Below, piece after piece: positions 1 to 11,339 of a stretch of DNA of 64,000 nucleotides. The notes beneath the pieces were generated by a model. The model made no database searches and was not told where the DNA came from. It saw only the letters and a program-made list of their open reading frames with translations. How positions within the stretch are numbered: position 1 is the stretch's first letter; every line of letters starts with the position of its first letter. A program made the position numbers and the translations under genes. The stretch covers positions 729,001 through 793,000 of the forward strand of contig JAZAYU010000217.1 of the NCBI GenBank assembly GCA_038501625.1, written 5' to 3'. Origin of the DNA: Corbicula japonica (lineage: Eukaryota; Mollusca; Bivalvia; Venerida; Cyrenidae).

Positions 1-1459
1 TATGACACTTGGCATGGGATAGGATATATAATAAATATCTCACCAATTATTAATAAAACATTGATTCCTTTTTCATTAAACTTTACTTTTGTTAAGAGGT
101 TTCTGTCGAACACGTGATTTTACCACCGCAACTTTTCGGCCGATTTCTGAGATTCTCCGATCACGACGTCGAATAAAAAACGGTAAATGTGTTCTGTTTG
201 TTTTAATAAAAACTATTTTTATCATTTCGAAATAATGTAAAAGATACTGAAATATTTAACTGCCATGGTTTATATTTGGTTTTGATTTGGAATTAAGTAA
301 ATATCGACCGAACGAGAAATGTAAGGATTTTACAGCGAGCAATTTTTTTCCCGTATAGGAGTCACGTGACTGGACAAAGTGAGGTAACCAAACAATTCAT
401 CGAATTATATATTGGAAAGGCGTATACAAATCGGATTTTCCACCACAGATGCAAAAACAACATGGGGCCTTTAAACATTGCAGCTGATTACATCAATATT
501 ATATTACATCTCGTTATCTCGAGCACTGGTTAATCTCGCGTTATCAGCGTCATCAACTTCCACTACCCTTTGATCGTTAACTGAATATCATTATAACTAT
601 ACTATATAACATTTAATAGCGACTGCGTTAACACCCTATTGTTTTGCCACTGACCGTTCCAGGGCCGTTACCCCTCGGGTTCTCATTTTTTGCGGTGTCT
701 GTTTTGCAATTGATCATTTCTAGAACATGCTATCTCTCTTTCTCTATTCTTCTTGGCTGTGTAGGGATGCTGTGTCTTCTGAATGTGGCAATTCCTGATA
801 TGCATATTTCACACATTCACCTCATTCAATATATCTGATCAGGATTTACACTGTTTGCTTTTAAAATTAGATTATTACTAAACAAAAAGCGAATAGTGTA
901 AATATTGTTCAGAAGACACAAATGAGTCTGCTGATTTGGATCTACGCTCATGCGCTGAAACCCATATATATATATGTATATATGTAGTTAAAGGGAGATA
1001 ATTCAATTCAAACAACTAACTTCCGAATTAAGGGATCCCCGAAAGGATTCATGTTCGTGGAAGGAAGATACATATGTGTGAGATAAGTAACCAACGAACA
1101 AACCTTCAGACATAAAGTAACAGATCTAAGCACCAGTATATGTATATATAAAGTAAAAGGTTTAAACTTATTCCTATGTTAATAATATTAAATACATTGA
1201 TAAATAATTTTAATTGTTTGATGTTACACAGGAATAAAACTTATCTTTTGAATCTTTAAGAAGCTGATTAACTAAAAACCAATAACAATTTTATCCGACA
1301 AATCGCAGTTTAAGAGCTGATTGTACAAGCTATCCATATATATGTTGAGCAGTATACTTACTATACTATAATTAACACGCAGTATGTGGAGCAGCCACTT
1401 AGGAAGTAAGTGTTTGTTGTGTGAATGACGAATGGATTATAATACAAGTAGAAAAACAC
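1..1459. other. Upstream intergenic stretch, no gene recognised
   Basis: AT-rich sequence with no exon I can support. About 838-985 resembles a decayed copy of the TTAA-flanked palindromic repeat that is common further right: it has the GATCAGGAT..ACACTG and GGATCTAC blocks facing each other. A TATA run lies at about 963-985. The promoter and any 5' untranslated exon of the lipocalin gene would be here, but no clear core promoter was identified. Confidence 0.4.
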
Positions 1460-1850
1460 ATGACATCCAAGGAAAGAAAAACTGCAGACTACTCTTTTGT
1501 TAAGTTTTCTGATGTAAAAATGGCGGCGCCACATACGCCGCGATTCGGGGGTACTATATTTTCGCGGAGGAATAAATGTTTAATATTTGTATTAATTTTG
1601 ACGGTTATTTTTATATTCTTGCTGCTTAATCTCGGTGTATTCTCTAATGCCCCGGCATACACGGGAAAACTTTGTAAGTTAAGTGAAATTCCTTTGCAAA
1701 GTAACTTTGACAAAAAGAAATTTGCCGGAAGTTGGTATGCGGCTTCGACTAAAGGGTTGGAGAATTCCTTACTTGCATCACTGTTGGAATTTTATGATGT
1801 AAAAGTAAACTTTGCTATCGACGAAAATGGAAATTTTGCCGTTAAATCAG
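1460..1850 (+). CDS. Lipocalin exon 1: N-terminal tail, membrane anchor, first barrel strand
   Basis: Codes for residues 1-130 plus one base of codon 131. The donor is TCAG|GTAAAT, and the open frame running on into intron 1 is simple repeat (poly-Tyr and poly-Ser from TTA and ATC triplets), not protein. Contains the hydrophobic anchor and the G-x-W motif. Confidence 0.83.
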
Positions 1851-1943
1851 GTAAATTTGAAATATTAGTATTAAAAGTAGTAGCAGCAACAGCAGCAGTA
1901 CTTGTTTTTGTTGTTGTTGTTGTTCTTTCTCTTCTTCTTCTTC

Positions 1944-1996
<53 letters not shown>

Positions 1997-4633
1997 CTAT
2001 CGTTCCGTAGACTGTCTCCTCTTTTTACTACATTTACCATGCCAAGCAGTTTCTCTTTAACAGCAAAAACGACAACATCAACAGCAGACAACAAAAAAAC
2101 AATAACAAACAATAACAAAAACATCATCGTCGTCATCATCATAATAACAAGCATCATATCATCATCATCATCAGCAGCAGCAGCATCATCATCATCATCA
2201 TCATTACCATCATTATCATTACTGCCTCAGCAAACAGTTACTGGTTAGAGTTAATGTTCAGCCAAATCGACAAAGATTTTACAGTAAATCCTCGCTATTA
2301 AGACCACTGTAACAGAACAAAATTGGTCTTTATAGCAGGGTGATTTTAATTATGAGGTTGAAAAAAGCGTAAACACTTTAAAGGGGGGCTGTGAATCAGT
2401 GATCTTATGATTTCGATAATTTTCTATTTTATTAAACAGGATGTTCTAAAAAAGAGGTTATACTTATTCAAGATCGAGAATGAAACTTATAATTTGTTGA
2501 TTTAACGATCTTGCATCCTGAATAATAAACTTATCTCGCAGTGCCAAAGTCTAAACATTAAGTGTTTTTGAGAGTTGATAGGCACGATTGCTGTAAACAT
2601 GTGTTTGGTTGTTGTTTCTTTGTTGATGTTTTTTTTTCGTTTAATACAAGTATGCTTATGACACGTAAGCATGTTCCCTATCATGATATCAAAAATTCTT
2701 TACCAATACCATGTAAATAGTCAAATGCAATAGATGGTTGTGATGTAGATGATGACAGTAATGGTGATGGTGGTGGTTGTTGTTGATGATGATGATGGTG
2801 ATGATGATGATGATGATGAGGAGGAGGAGGAGGAGGAGGAGGAGGATGACGATGAGGATGACGATGAGGATGACGATAATGATGGTTATTATGATGATGA
2901 CGAAATGGATTAGTGGATAAGTAGTGTTCGGAAAAAGCTTACATAACAATAAAATTAAGTCTTATTCGACATGTTCGAATTTCATAAATTTTGAGCTGTA
3001 AGTTCTGGGTCGAGAAACCTGATCATTGCCAAAACAAGGTTTTGTCATTTTGCCAATGTGGCAGTAGTTATTTCATTTATTTACAAAACTGGCATTTCAT
3101 CGTTAAAAGTACTTTGGAATATACCATGACATAAGTGATACAAATGTAAATACACTTGCTCTTGATAACAATCTTAGCTTTACGCGATGTATTTTCAACG
3201 TTTAATAATTGACAAGTCCGACCTGGTCTGAAGGTTATATAACTGAGATTGAAAACCAGTCCCCTTATCTAAAGCATCTGATTGGCTGAAATGGCGACTG
3301 GTCGCCATTTTAGCCAATCAGATGCTTGAGATTTGAAACCTGTCTCAAATCTCAAGCATCTGATTGGCTGAAATGGCGACTAGTCGCCATTTGTGCCTAT
3401 CAGATGCTTGAGATTTGAGACTGGTATTCATGCTTAGTTTTATAACCTTGGGCAATGGCATCTAGTACATGAACGTGAATGAACTCAGTGCAACAACTTT
3501 AAATTGTTGTCTTTGTTATGATTGAAAAATGTTAAATTATGATATAAAATGCAGTAAGTGAAATACAACAATAATATACGTTACGATTCAAATTAGCCGC
3601 GTTGACTAAGTATTGGCCGCCAGGGGGACTTAAGTACCGGTAATCGTTTCCGGTATTTAAGGGTTGTAATAACTCACATTTAGCTGAGCACGATGAATTA
3701 ATGATACTGTTTTGTAGTACTTAATGATACATGTATTTAGTATCCAGAAAAAAGTCAGGAGGAACTAATAAGTACGCGATTTTTTTTTTATTTTCAGTTG
3801 GTGGAAAATTTTATGGCATGTGGTGTCCAGAAGGGATCGGCCACCTGAAAGCACCGGATCCAAAGATCCCGCAACAAATGGAAGTACTCTTTGACACGCC
3901 TACCGGCAAAAAATTTGGAACCAAGCCCGTCTGGTTGGTTAAAACCGACTATACAAGGTAAACAGGGCTTATTTATTTCTTCACATCACACACGTATATA
4001 ACTTCGAATTTATGTGGGTGCGTAAAAGTAATTTCTGCCTTCTGAGCGAAATTGCATCCACCCGAAAGTTAATAATTCCACAGTATGCTTTGGGAGCTAT
4101 AATTTAACAATTCTAAATAATCGTTTGGCGGGCGCGAGAGCGTCAACATTTCATTTAGTTTTTTGTTTAAGTAGAAGTACTACATTTTTCTCAGAAATTA
4201 TTACAGGAAGAGCTTTGAAACGTAACATAGTTGACTGACACCACAAAGAAATTTACAGGTCAAGTTTTACAACTATTGATTGTATTTATCACAGTTATTC
4301 CCCTTTTTCACTATGTAATTAAGAAAAAAAACATGGTTTCGTCGCATTGCGGCGTCTTCGTTTTTTTGTTAAATACGCATAATTGTACTTTCTGCTTTTT
4401 TCATATTCATTAGTTATGCAGTCATGTACTCGTGCTGGGAAGTAACTAACGACGGATATTGCGAAACATCCGGTGCATACATCGGTGTTTTACAGCGGAC
4501 CAAGGATACGTTACCGGAACCGGTTCTGGAGGAGATTCGAACAGTCGTGGCACAATCTTGTATCAACCCCGCAGCTCTACGCCCGATAAAACATGAAGGC
4601 TACTGCAAGAAGGAGCAAAATGCTATAGGCTGA
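1460..4633 (+). CDS. Membrane-anchored retinol-binding-protein/purpurin-like lipocalin
   Basis: Three exons, join(1460..1850, 3798..3957, 4414..4633), give 256 residues with phases 1 and 2 conserved. The lipocalin signature FDKKKFAGSWYAASTKG lies at about 83-99, with the invariant G-x-W at 90-92. VKTDYTSYAVMYSC at about 178-191 and HEGYC at 244-248 match the F-G strand and C-terminal region of RBP4-type lipocalins. Six cysteines (72, 140, 191, 200, 233, 248) occupy the places of the three RBP4 disulfides. The family forms an eight-stranded barrel that carries retinoids or other small hydrophobic ligands; the ligand here is unknown. Unlike secreted RBP4, the protein starts with about 40 mostly polar residues, then a hydrophobic helix at 41-61 preceded by SRRNK. 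I infer a type II signal anchor, or a long signal peptide. The start is the first in-frame ATG after a stop at 1400-1402; the ATG at 1520 (residue 21) has a better Kozak context and would give 236 residues. Intron 1 holds microsatellites and a palindromic element. Confidence 0.86.
1945..1997. repeat. (TTA)n microsatellite in lipocalin intron 1
   Basis: About 17 near-perfect TTA triplets following a TTC/TTG-rich lead-in. It creates a spurious poly-tyrosine reading frame continuous with exon 1. Confidence 0.95.
2152..2226. repeat. (ATC)n/(AGC)n microsatellite
   Basis: ATC triplets interrupted by an AGC block and followed by further ATC and ATT triplets. Intronic simple repeat. Confidence 0.9.
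2277..2345. repeat. Fragment of a CAGT(A/G)AAACC-type inverted-repeat element
   Basis: Begins ACAGTAAATCCTCGCTATTA and contains the AAGACC..GGTCTTTATAG pair seen in the copies at 19030, 40993 and 43255. It is a short degraded relative of that family, in lipocalin intron 1. Confidence 0.45.
2728..2915. repeat. GAT/GGA/GGT triplet microsatellite
   Basis: Long purine-rich run of GAT, GGT, GAG and GAC triplets, including about ten GGA units at 2817-2845. Intronic simple repeat; the hydrophobic minus-strand open frame across it is an artefact. Confidence 0.93.
3231..3449. mobile_element. Palindromic element P, copy 1 (internally duplicated)
   Basis: Starts AAGGTTATATAACTGAGATT and ends AGTTTTATAACCTT. 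It contains the diagnostic GCATCTGATTGGCTGAAATGGCG block and its reverse complement. Unlike the other copies, the central fold-back occurs twice, giving about 219 bp rather than about 135. It lies in lipocalin intron 1. Confidence 0.88.
3798..3957 (+). CDS. Lipocalin exon 2: central barrel strands
   Basis: Acceptor TTTATTTTCAG at 3787-3797 and donor ACAAG|GTAAAC. Codes for residues 131-184 (both end codons split), from GGKFYGMWC to WLVKTDYT. Includes Cys140, the counterpart of RBP4 Cys70. Confidence 0.87.
4414..4633 (+). CDS. Lipocalin exon 3: last strands and C-terminus
   Basis: Acceptor TTCATATTCATTAG. Residues 185-256 include YAVMYSC, NDGYC, an acidic helix (LEEIRTVVAQSC) and HEGYC, followed by a TGA stop at 4631-4633. 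The Cys pairs 191/200 and 233/248 match the RBP4 pattern. Confidence 0.88.
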
Positions 4634-4884
4634 GATTTGTGAACTCTGTGACATTACGATCAAATTGTTATGTGCAATGATATTTCAGTAGAGTGACGTT
4701 TAGAAAATGTTTTAAATTTTAACCTGAGCACAGAAAACGTACAGTGCCCACTTTATTTTTTTAAAGGCGGATATTTGCCTCAATGAGCTCATCTCAGTTA
4801 GATAAGTGATTGCGACTGCAAATTTAACATTTTAACGCAACGAGTAGTGTTGCGTTTTTTGGCCATCGGAGCCATCTGGACTGA

Positions 4885-5014
4885 ACATTATAAAACTAAG
4901 ATTAGAAGCGAATTTAAAATCTTAAGCATCTGATTAGCTGAGATTGGTCGCCATTTTTAGCCAATCAGATGCATGAGATTTGAGACTGGTTTCTGTTTCA
5001 GTTTAATAATCTTG
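4885..5014. mobile_element. Palindromic element P, copy 2
   Basis: Diverged copy of the P fold-back: ACATTATAAAACTAAGATT at the left, AGCCAATCAGATGC in the right arm, and AGTTTAATAATCTT at the right end. It lies 250 bp after the lipocalin stop codon. Confidence 0.8.
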
Positions 5015-6054
5015 AGGCCTGTAGAATAAGATCATAAAGATCAACAGACGACAAAATAACATATATTTATCAACTTCAATCTATGAAATGTTCTGCAATT
5101 TGCGACCATGTTTTATGAAAGAGAAATATGGTTCTTTCAAAATGATAAAAAATGGAAATCTCTGACTTGTGCACAGAAAATGCAAAATGTGACATCCTGA
5201 TCTCCGCTTGCTGTTTTGTTTTTTTTTAGATTAAATAATATTAAATTTTACATTTTAATGTCATACAGTTAGTAGAGAGATTTTTGAACACAGTATATCT
5301 TGTTTTCTAATATTTTTGTTATTGTTTAGAGATCAATTTTTTTATCATGTGATTTTATTCAAAGAAACTTGGCTGAATTCTATCAATTACACTAAGACTC
5401 ACCGAATTGATTAAACGAAGTGTGACTGAGCACCATGGTTAAGAAGTACATGTAATAGACTTAAATTCAGTGTGACTGATTACGTAACGAAAAAAAGAGA
5501 CACGTATATTATATTAGAAGAGACTGTCGTGTCAATGAGAATTAATAATCTCAGGTTCAACGAATGTAAGTACGAATAATGAGCGAGACGTACATGGCCA
5601 TCGTCTGTGAGACGTTAGAGACAGGTAGAATCAATGACTGACCACCAAGGCTCAAACGTTTACACGTTTAAACGGTAACATTTCAATTCCGGGCCATAAA
5701 CGTTTACGGAATCTCGGACCGTTTAAACGAACGGTCACGTGATTTTCAAAACGGGAAATTATTTACGGAAAATTGACAACGTCATCAGAAGCGCACAAAC
5801 TATACAGAGCCAAAATGAAGCCTGTGAATGTACGTATATTGAGGAATAAGATCACCAATATGTTTATCTTTGTAATTGCCGGTTCAGTATCTATCGGTTT
5901 AAGAAAAATAAACAAAGAAAAACATTACGTAGCTGTGGAAAATAAAGCGTTGGATTTTGTTCTGATTTTAATGAAAAAGGGAGATAATTTGCTAAAACGG
6001 ATATTTAAATAACTGTTTCTAATTCATTTCTCCGCCATGAGATGTGAATCCCCA
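5015..6054. other. Gene-free stretch with a small inverted-repeat cluster
   Basis: No exon recognised. Around 5655-5745 the blocks ACGTTTA, CGTTTAAAC and GGTCCGTTTAAACG-like segments repeat in both orientations, suggesting a degraded fold-back element. The remainder is AT-rich without structure I can name. Confidence 0.4.
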
Positions 6055-8010
6055 CCCATGCCAGGGGAGGTGAACACACCACACCCACCAGAACACCCCC
6101 ACACCACGGGGAAGGTGGCACCTATCTGCCAAGGGGAGGTCGCCCCTCCCCCTCCGCCAAGTGCTGGTGACCCCCCCCCCCCCCCCGCGAAGGTGAGGTG
6201 ACCCCCATCCGCCAAGGAAAGAGGCAATCCCCCGCCAAGGGGAGATGACCCCCCCCCCCAATCGCCAAGCGGAGGTGACATCCCCCCGCCATGCGCAGGT
6301 GACCTCCCCGCCGCCAAGGGGAGGTGACTCCCCCATCTCCAAGCAGAGGTGACATCCCCCCGCCAAGCGGAGGTGAACCCCCCGCCAAAGAGAGGTCACC
6401 CCCACATGCCAAGCGGAGGTGACATCCCCCCGCCAAGTGGAGGTGACCTCCCCCCCCCCGCCAAGGTCAGACCTCTTCCACTCCCCCGCCAAGGGTAGGT
6501 GACCCCCACCCGCCGCCAAGGGGAGGTGACCCAACCCCCCCCCCGCCAAGGGGAGGTAACACCCCCCCCCCTTACCCAACGGGAGGTACTACCCCCTCGC
6601 CAAGGGGAAGTAATCCCCCCACCAAGGGGAGGTAACCCACCCCCCTTCCCCGCCAAGGGACGTAACATCTACCAGAGGGAGCTAACCCATAGAGGATATT
6701 TTCACCTAAATCAGGTTGAGGTCGCCTTAAGGAGCTTGCCCCCCCCCCCCCGCCAAGGGGAGGTAACCCCCCCAATCAACGGGAGGTACTTCCCCATCGC
6801 CAAGGGGAGGTAACCCCTCCGCCCCCGCAAAGTGTAGGTAACCCACCCTCGCCAAGGGGAGGTAACCCCCTCCCGCCAAGAAGAGGTAAACCACCCCCAG
6901 GGGAGGGAAGCCCCCCCAAAGGGGAGGTAACCACCCCGCCAAGGGGAGGTAACCCCCCCCCCCCCGCCAAGGCACCCAACATCTACCAGGGGGAGGTAAC
7001 CCATAGAGGATATACCAGGTTGAGGTCGCCTTAAGGAGCTTGCCCCCGCCCCCCCCCCCATCCCCCGACAAGGGGAGGTAACCCCCCCCCCCATCCAACG
7101 GGAGGTACTTCCCCTCGCCAAGGGGAGGTAACCCCCCCCCGCAAAGGGGAGGTAACCCACAACCGCTATGGAGGTACCCCCCGCTAAGGGGAGGTAACCC
7201 GAACCCCCCGCCAAGGGCAGGTAACCGCAACCCCAGCAAAGGGGAGGTAACCCCGCCCCATCGCCAAGGGGAGTTACGCCCCCCCGCCGAGTGAAGGTAA
7301 CCACTCCCCCCCCCCCCGAGGGAAAGTAATCCCTCCGCCCCCGCCAAGGGGAAGTAACCCCCCTCGCCAAGGGGAAGGTGACCCCCCCCCCGCCAAGGGG
7401 AGGTGACCCCCCCCCTCCGCCTAGGGGAGGCGACCCCCCCCCCCCGCCAAGGGTGGGTAACCTGCCTCCACCCCCGCCAAGGGGAGTTTACCCCCCCCCC
7501 CCCCCCCTCCGGCTAAGGGGAGGTAACCCCCCCCCCCGCCAAGGGGAGGTAACCTCCCCCCGCCAGAGGAGGTAACCCCCCCCCGCCAAGGGGAGGTAAC
7601 CCGCCCCCCCGCCAAGGGGAGGTAATCCCCCCACCCCCCGCCAAGGGGAGGTACCCTCCCCCCCCGCCAAGGGGAGGTAAACTCCCCCCCCGCCAAGGGC
7701 AGGTAAACCCCCCCTCCCGCCAAGGGGAGGTAACCCCCCCCCGCCGCCAAGGGGAGGTAACCCCCCCACCGCCAAGGGGAGGTAACCCCCCCATCGCCAA
7801 GGGGAGGTAATCCCCCCCCCCCCGCCAAGGGGAGGTAACCCCCCCCCCCCCCCCCGCCAAGGGGAGGTAACCCCCCACCCGCCAAGGGGAGGTAACCCCC
7901 CACCCGCCAAGGGGAGGTAACCCCCCACCCGCCAAGGGGAGGTAACCCCCCACCCGCCAAGGGGAGGTAAACCCCCCCCCCCCCCACCAAGGAAAGGAGC
8001 TTGCCTCTCC
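6055..8010. repeat. C-rich minisatellite array with 23-26 bp units
   Basis: About 80 imperfect units of the form CCGCCAAGGGGAGGTAACCC followed by a variable poly-C run. Units from about 6055 to 6480 are mostly GGTGAC variants (some CAAGCGGAGGTGAC); later units are mostly GGGGAGGTAAC. A longer block containing ACATCTACCAG and TTAAGGAGCTTGCCC recurs near 6655-6745 and 6975-7045, so a higher-order repeat of about 310 bp exists. The minus strand is dominated by G-runs and is almost stop-free in all frames, which produces many long but meaningless open frames. The purine-rich strand could form G-quadruplexes (inference). Confidence 0.95.
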
Positions 8011-9239
8011 CACCGCCATCCCAAGATGACCGGGATGGAGGATTTCAAATAAGTTAGGAACATTTACACCTATCTAAAGGCCTTCAGTCGTTCCCTATAC
8101 TGAAGTGCGAAGGAAGATTACATTGCCTCTTTTATATCAAATCAATATCTCTTTCCAATGACATTGAAGTGACCCATGTCATTTTCATTGGTGCTGTTTA
8201 GACAGACTTGATCATTGTAAATACATTAATGAAAAAAGTGGAATAATTATAATTGATTACCGTTTCCAATATTGCTTCTGAAATATTTTAAAGGGCGTTT
8301 TAAATAAAGGGACTTAATTCAAATGACTTGCTTAATAATATTTTGAATTATAAAGTTAATATAAGCAATAGTTAAAGGGAACCGTAATAGCTCAGTTGGT
8401 TAAGCCGCAAACCAATAAAACCTTACAAATCTAGCGGATCAGGTTCGATTCTCCGAAAAGGTTTAGAGTTCATAACATGATGTTTTTTATATTTTAGGGC
8501 TGTCCACAGTCTTCATTGCAATTTCATCAATAAGAAATATTATCAGAAACTCTCAAACTATAATACGCCGTTTAATAATCCTTGCAATCAATTGTTGTTT
8601 AATCCATCTTTTTTTACACATATATTCAGAAATGTTAGAACATTGAAGCAAAATAGCTAGACCATAACATTCTTTAAAATTCTATTAACATCCAAAAATT
8701 CTAAACAACACAAAACTGTGACATCATTTTAGTTGCCCACTTGCAATGAAAGTGGTATGATCCTGGCCATAAATAGTAGAGTGCATTTAGGCACATGAAT
8801 CTACTTCAAACAATATGAATTTGGGCATTCATGCACGGTCTGCCAAATATTAACTTTCTGAATACTGTCCCATGGTTACAAGAATGTCTTACATACAAGC
8901 TGTAAGATAGCCTGGATTCCAGGCGATGAAATATTTTGTTTTTGTCAATTCTCTAACTAATTATCTTGAGCCAGTCAACATCTCTATCTGAACTTCATGA
9001 TAATTCAGACATCTCTCTCAATGCAGAATGATAGAAAATAGACTTGCTACAATAAAAGTATGTAATGATGAATAAAATATAAATAAAAAGACAAAACAAA
9101 CTAATTATCAGACTAGTGGCTAGTCTAGCTGTAAGATTATTTAATAAAACCTTTATTTCATTTAATGTATTAAGCAATGATCATACGTAAATATAACGTT
9201 CAGCGTATAAAAATAGTGCATTATATACAGTAAACACCT
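8011..9239. other. Gene-free AT-rich stretch
   Basis: Apart from the tRNA-like segment at 8378-8466, I see no exon, tandem repeat or clear element here. Confidence 0.4.
8378..8466 (+). pseudogene. tRNA-like segment (tRNA-derived SINE head or tRNA pseudogene)
   Basis: Contains a good internal promoter A box (TAGCTCAGTTGG at 8388-8399) and a near-canonical B box (GGTTCGATTCT at 8442-8452) at tRNA-like spacing. The acceptor stem does not pair over seven bases and the anticodon arm is not convincing, so I do not call a functional tRNA. Confidence 0.5.
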
Positions 9240-9711
9240 GTCACACTCACACAACGCCAAGTTCTCACGGCGATCCTACTGCGTCCAAGAACGCCGGAGT
9301 GCGCGCAGTACGACCGCAACTTGACCACTAGAGACCAAGACTCAACGAAACAAGACCAGGCTTTCCATCGTATTGCGAAGTTAAAGACTCAGTTAAAGGT
9401 AGACTTGACTAGCAAATCTGTTAAAAAGTAAGCGACTCTGTTTCAACGAGACATGACTGTTCGCCGTGGTGGAAAAGTTCATGACCCGAGACTCAAGGAG
9501 ACATGGCTGTCCGCCGTGGTTGTAAAGTATGACACTTAACTCAACTACAAGTGCCTGTCCACCGTCGTTGAGAAATTTGCGACTCAGAATTAACGAGACG
9601 TGACTTACTTCCGTCTTTTAGAAGTAATGGACTCAGATTAATCGAGTCCGAACTAATCGCGATTCGTTAAAAAAGTTATACGACGGCTAGAGACTCATAG
9701 ATTAAACAAGG
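9240..9711. repeat. Degenerate tandem array of about 57-bp units
   Basis: Units share GACTCAACGAGACATGACTG, then a CCGCCGTGGT-like block, then AAAAGTT; recognisable starts lie near 9343, 9427, 9487 and 9590. A further unit fragment (CAACGAGACGTGACTG) reappears at 10446, on the other side of the palindromes at 9712-10430, suggesting that those inserted into the array. Confidence 0.6.
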
Positions 9712-9930
9712 CGCGTCACAGGAAAGGAACCTTCGTATAGCTGACGTCATTCTATGAAATGGCGTCATGAAGTTGTGCAGACGGCATTGCTTATTATGTA
9801 TTTCGCGATAAAAATAACACTATATTGTCAAAATGTGTAATAAAATCACTATTTGCGTTCTATCCAAATAAGTTTCAACTAAAATGTCAAAAATATTACC
9901 GAAGACATCTTTTCCGTGAGGTGCCGCAAA
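9712..9930. mobile_element. Inverted-repeat element C, copy 1
   Basis: Homologous end to end with the element at 20125-20376: a GTCACAGGAAAGGAACCTTC-type left end, a shared core (GACGTCAT..ATTATGTAT..AAAATGTGTAATAAAA), and a right end CATCTTTTCCGTGAGGTGCC. No coding capacity, so a non-autonomous element. Confidence 0.7.
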
Positions 9931-10430
9931 TCAAAGTGGCCATACCACGTGGTTTTGTGACGTCATTTTTGGTATTGCGGAAGGCAAAAAAATGTAACCG
10001 ATTCAAATCTTCGAAGCCTTGTGAGTATTTTATGAGTTCACCGTTTTCGAAGAAATTTAGCGCATTCTAAGGGGGAAGTTGAACACTGCCCACGGTTTTC
10101 AATACATTTGTTGCCTTGTGTCTACTTTTGTCTGTGATTCGGGTCAAATACTGATAAAATTTGTATCATTCAATTTCAGTATTTGCCCCGAATCACAGAC
10201 AAAAGTACACACAAGGCGACAAATGTATTGGCAACCGTGGGTAGTGTTCATCTTTCCCCTTAGAATGCTCTAAATTTCTTCGAAAATGGTGGACTAATAA
10301 AATACTTACAAGGCTTCGAAGACTTGAATCAATGGGGGTTTTTAGCTTGCCGTAATACATTGTACCAATAATGACATCAAAATCCACGTGGTATGGCCAC
10401 CTTGGCAAAAAAGATGTGACTTCCGTTGAA
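9905..10430. repeat. Large near-perfect palindrome with arms of about 255 bp
   Basis: The left arm (about 9905-10160) and right arm (about 10170-10430) are reverse complements over almost their whole length. For example, GGCCATACCACGTGG occurs at the left and CCACGTGGTATGGCC at the right, and CTGTGATTCGGG faces CCCGAATCACAG around a tiny loop near 10150-10190. It would fold into one long hairpin. Open frames on both strands reflect the mirrored arms and match no known protein. Confidence 0.9.
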
Positions 10431-10436
10431 AAAACT

Positions 10437-10878
10437 CATACATGCAACGAGACGTGACTGGTGCTAGTTGGGAAATTATTTCGGTTTGGGGTTAGACCTA
10501 AGGCATAACTGCATACATATTTTAATTACAATTTATTTATTACATTTCTATTATACAATACATAATAAAACATTCAGAATTTAAATGTATGTAATTCACT
10601 ATATTGCACTAAATATATTTGCCCTGGTAATTCTCAAGATTGTACGTTTTGTCATTCTCGCAATCCCGGTTCATCATTTCCGGTCAATCGCAATGACCCT
10701 AAAGCTAAATTAATGATTTTAATTTATTACAGGGGCGGATCCAGAGGTTGGTTCAGAAGGGATGCTAAAACTCGCTTTTTGGGGCAGCGGACATTAATTA
10801 ATTTTCAAGCGGAGTTTGTCCAGAAAGTAGAATATTATCGTGAACATTTTGTAACTATCGTTAGAATGACAAGGCTAG
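10437..10878. other. Gene-free stretch with the tail of the 57-bp array
   Basis: A single array-like unit at about 10443-10480, then AT-rich sequence with nothing recognised. Confidence 0.35.
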
Positions 10879-11014
10879 AGGTTATAAAACTGAGATTGGA
10901 AACCAGTCTCAAATCTCAAGCATCTGATTGGCTGAAATGGCGACTGGTCGCCATTTCAGCCAATCAGATGCTTGAGATTTGAAACTGGTTTCTATGCTCA
11001 GATTTTTAATCTTG
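10879..11014. mobile_element. Palindromic element P, copy 3
   Basis: Nearly perfect fold-back of about 136 bp, from AGGTTATAAAACTGAGATTG to a degraded AGATTTTTAATCTT end, with arms meeting at CGACTGGTCG. It lies about 330 bp downstream of the TSPEAR stop codon. Confidence 0.9.
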
Positions 11015-11339
11015 GGCGCAAGCCCCATTCTGGAAATCTTGCATTCAAACCTGGATTAATCGTCTAAGTTTTAGGATTATTTACTAATTTTAATGATTAT
11101 CTATTTAAAGATTTAAACGGACAAATAAAAATAAATTAACTGAAGCGATGGAAAGTTGATGTGATCTACATGATGGCCTACGTCACTTCCTGCTTCGACT
11201 TAAGCCCAAATAATTCATGGTTTGACAATATTATTCGTATAATTCTCCGTTTTCGGTTTTGCTTTAGAATCAAAACTCAGTTTAGAACTCGCACAGTTCT
11301 TTTTAAGTTTTTTTCACAATCTTTAACAAATAGGGGAAG

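Noticed and set aside
1851..2248. Continuation of the lipocalin open frame with poly-Tyr and poly-Ser
   Set aside because: It follows a good donor at 1850 and is read from TTA and ATC microsatellites; splicing to 3798 restores the lipocalin fold.
2689..2949. Minus-strand hydrophobic open frame
   Set aside because: Caused by the GAT/GGA triplet repeat.
6019..7990. Several overlapping minus-strand open frames of 90-219 codons (Gly/Pro/Leu-rich)
   Set aside because: They are translations of the C-rich minisatellite in different frames; all frames are open because the unit lacks stop codons, and no frame is favoured.
8378..8466. Functional tRNA gene
   Set aside because: A and B boxes are good but the acceptor and anticodon stems do not form; called tRNA-like instead.
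9825..10408. Open frames on both strands around 10 kb
   Set aside because: Mirrored arms of one palindrome; no similarity to known proteins.
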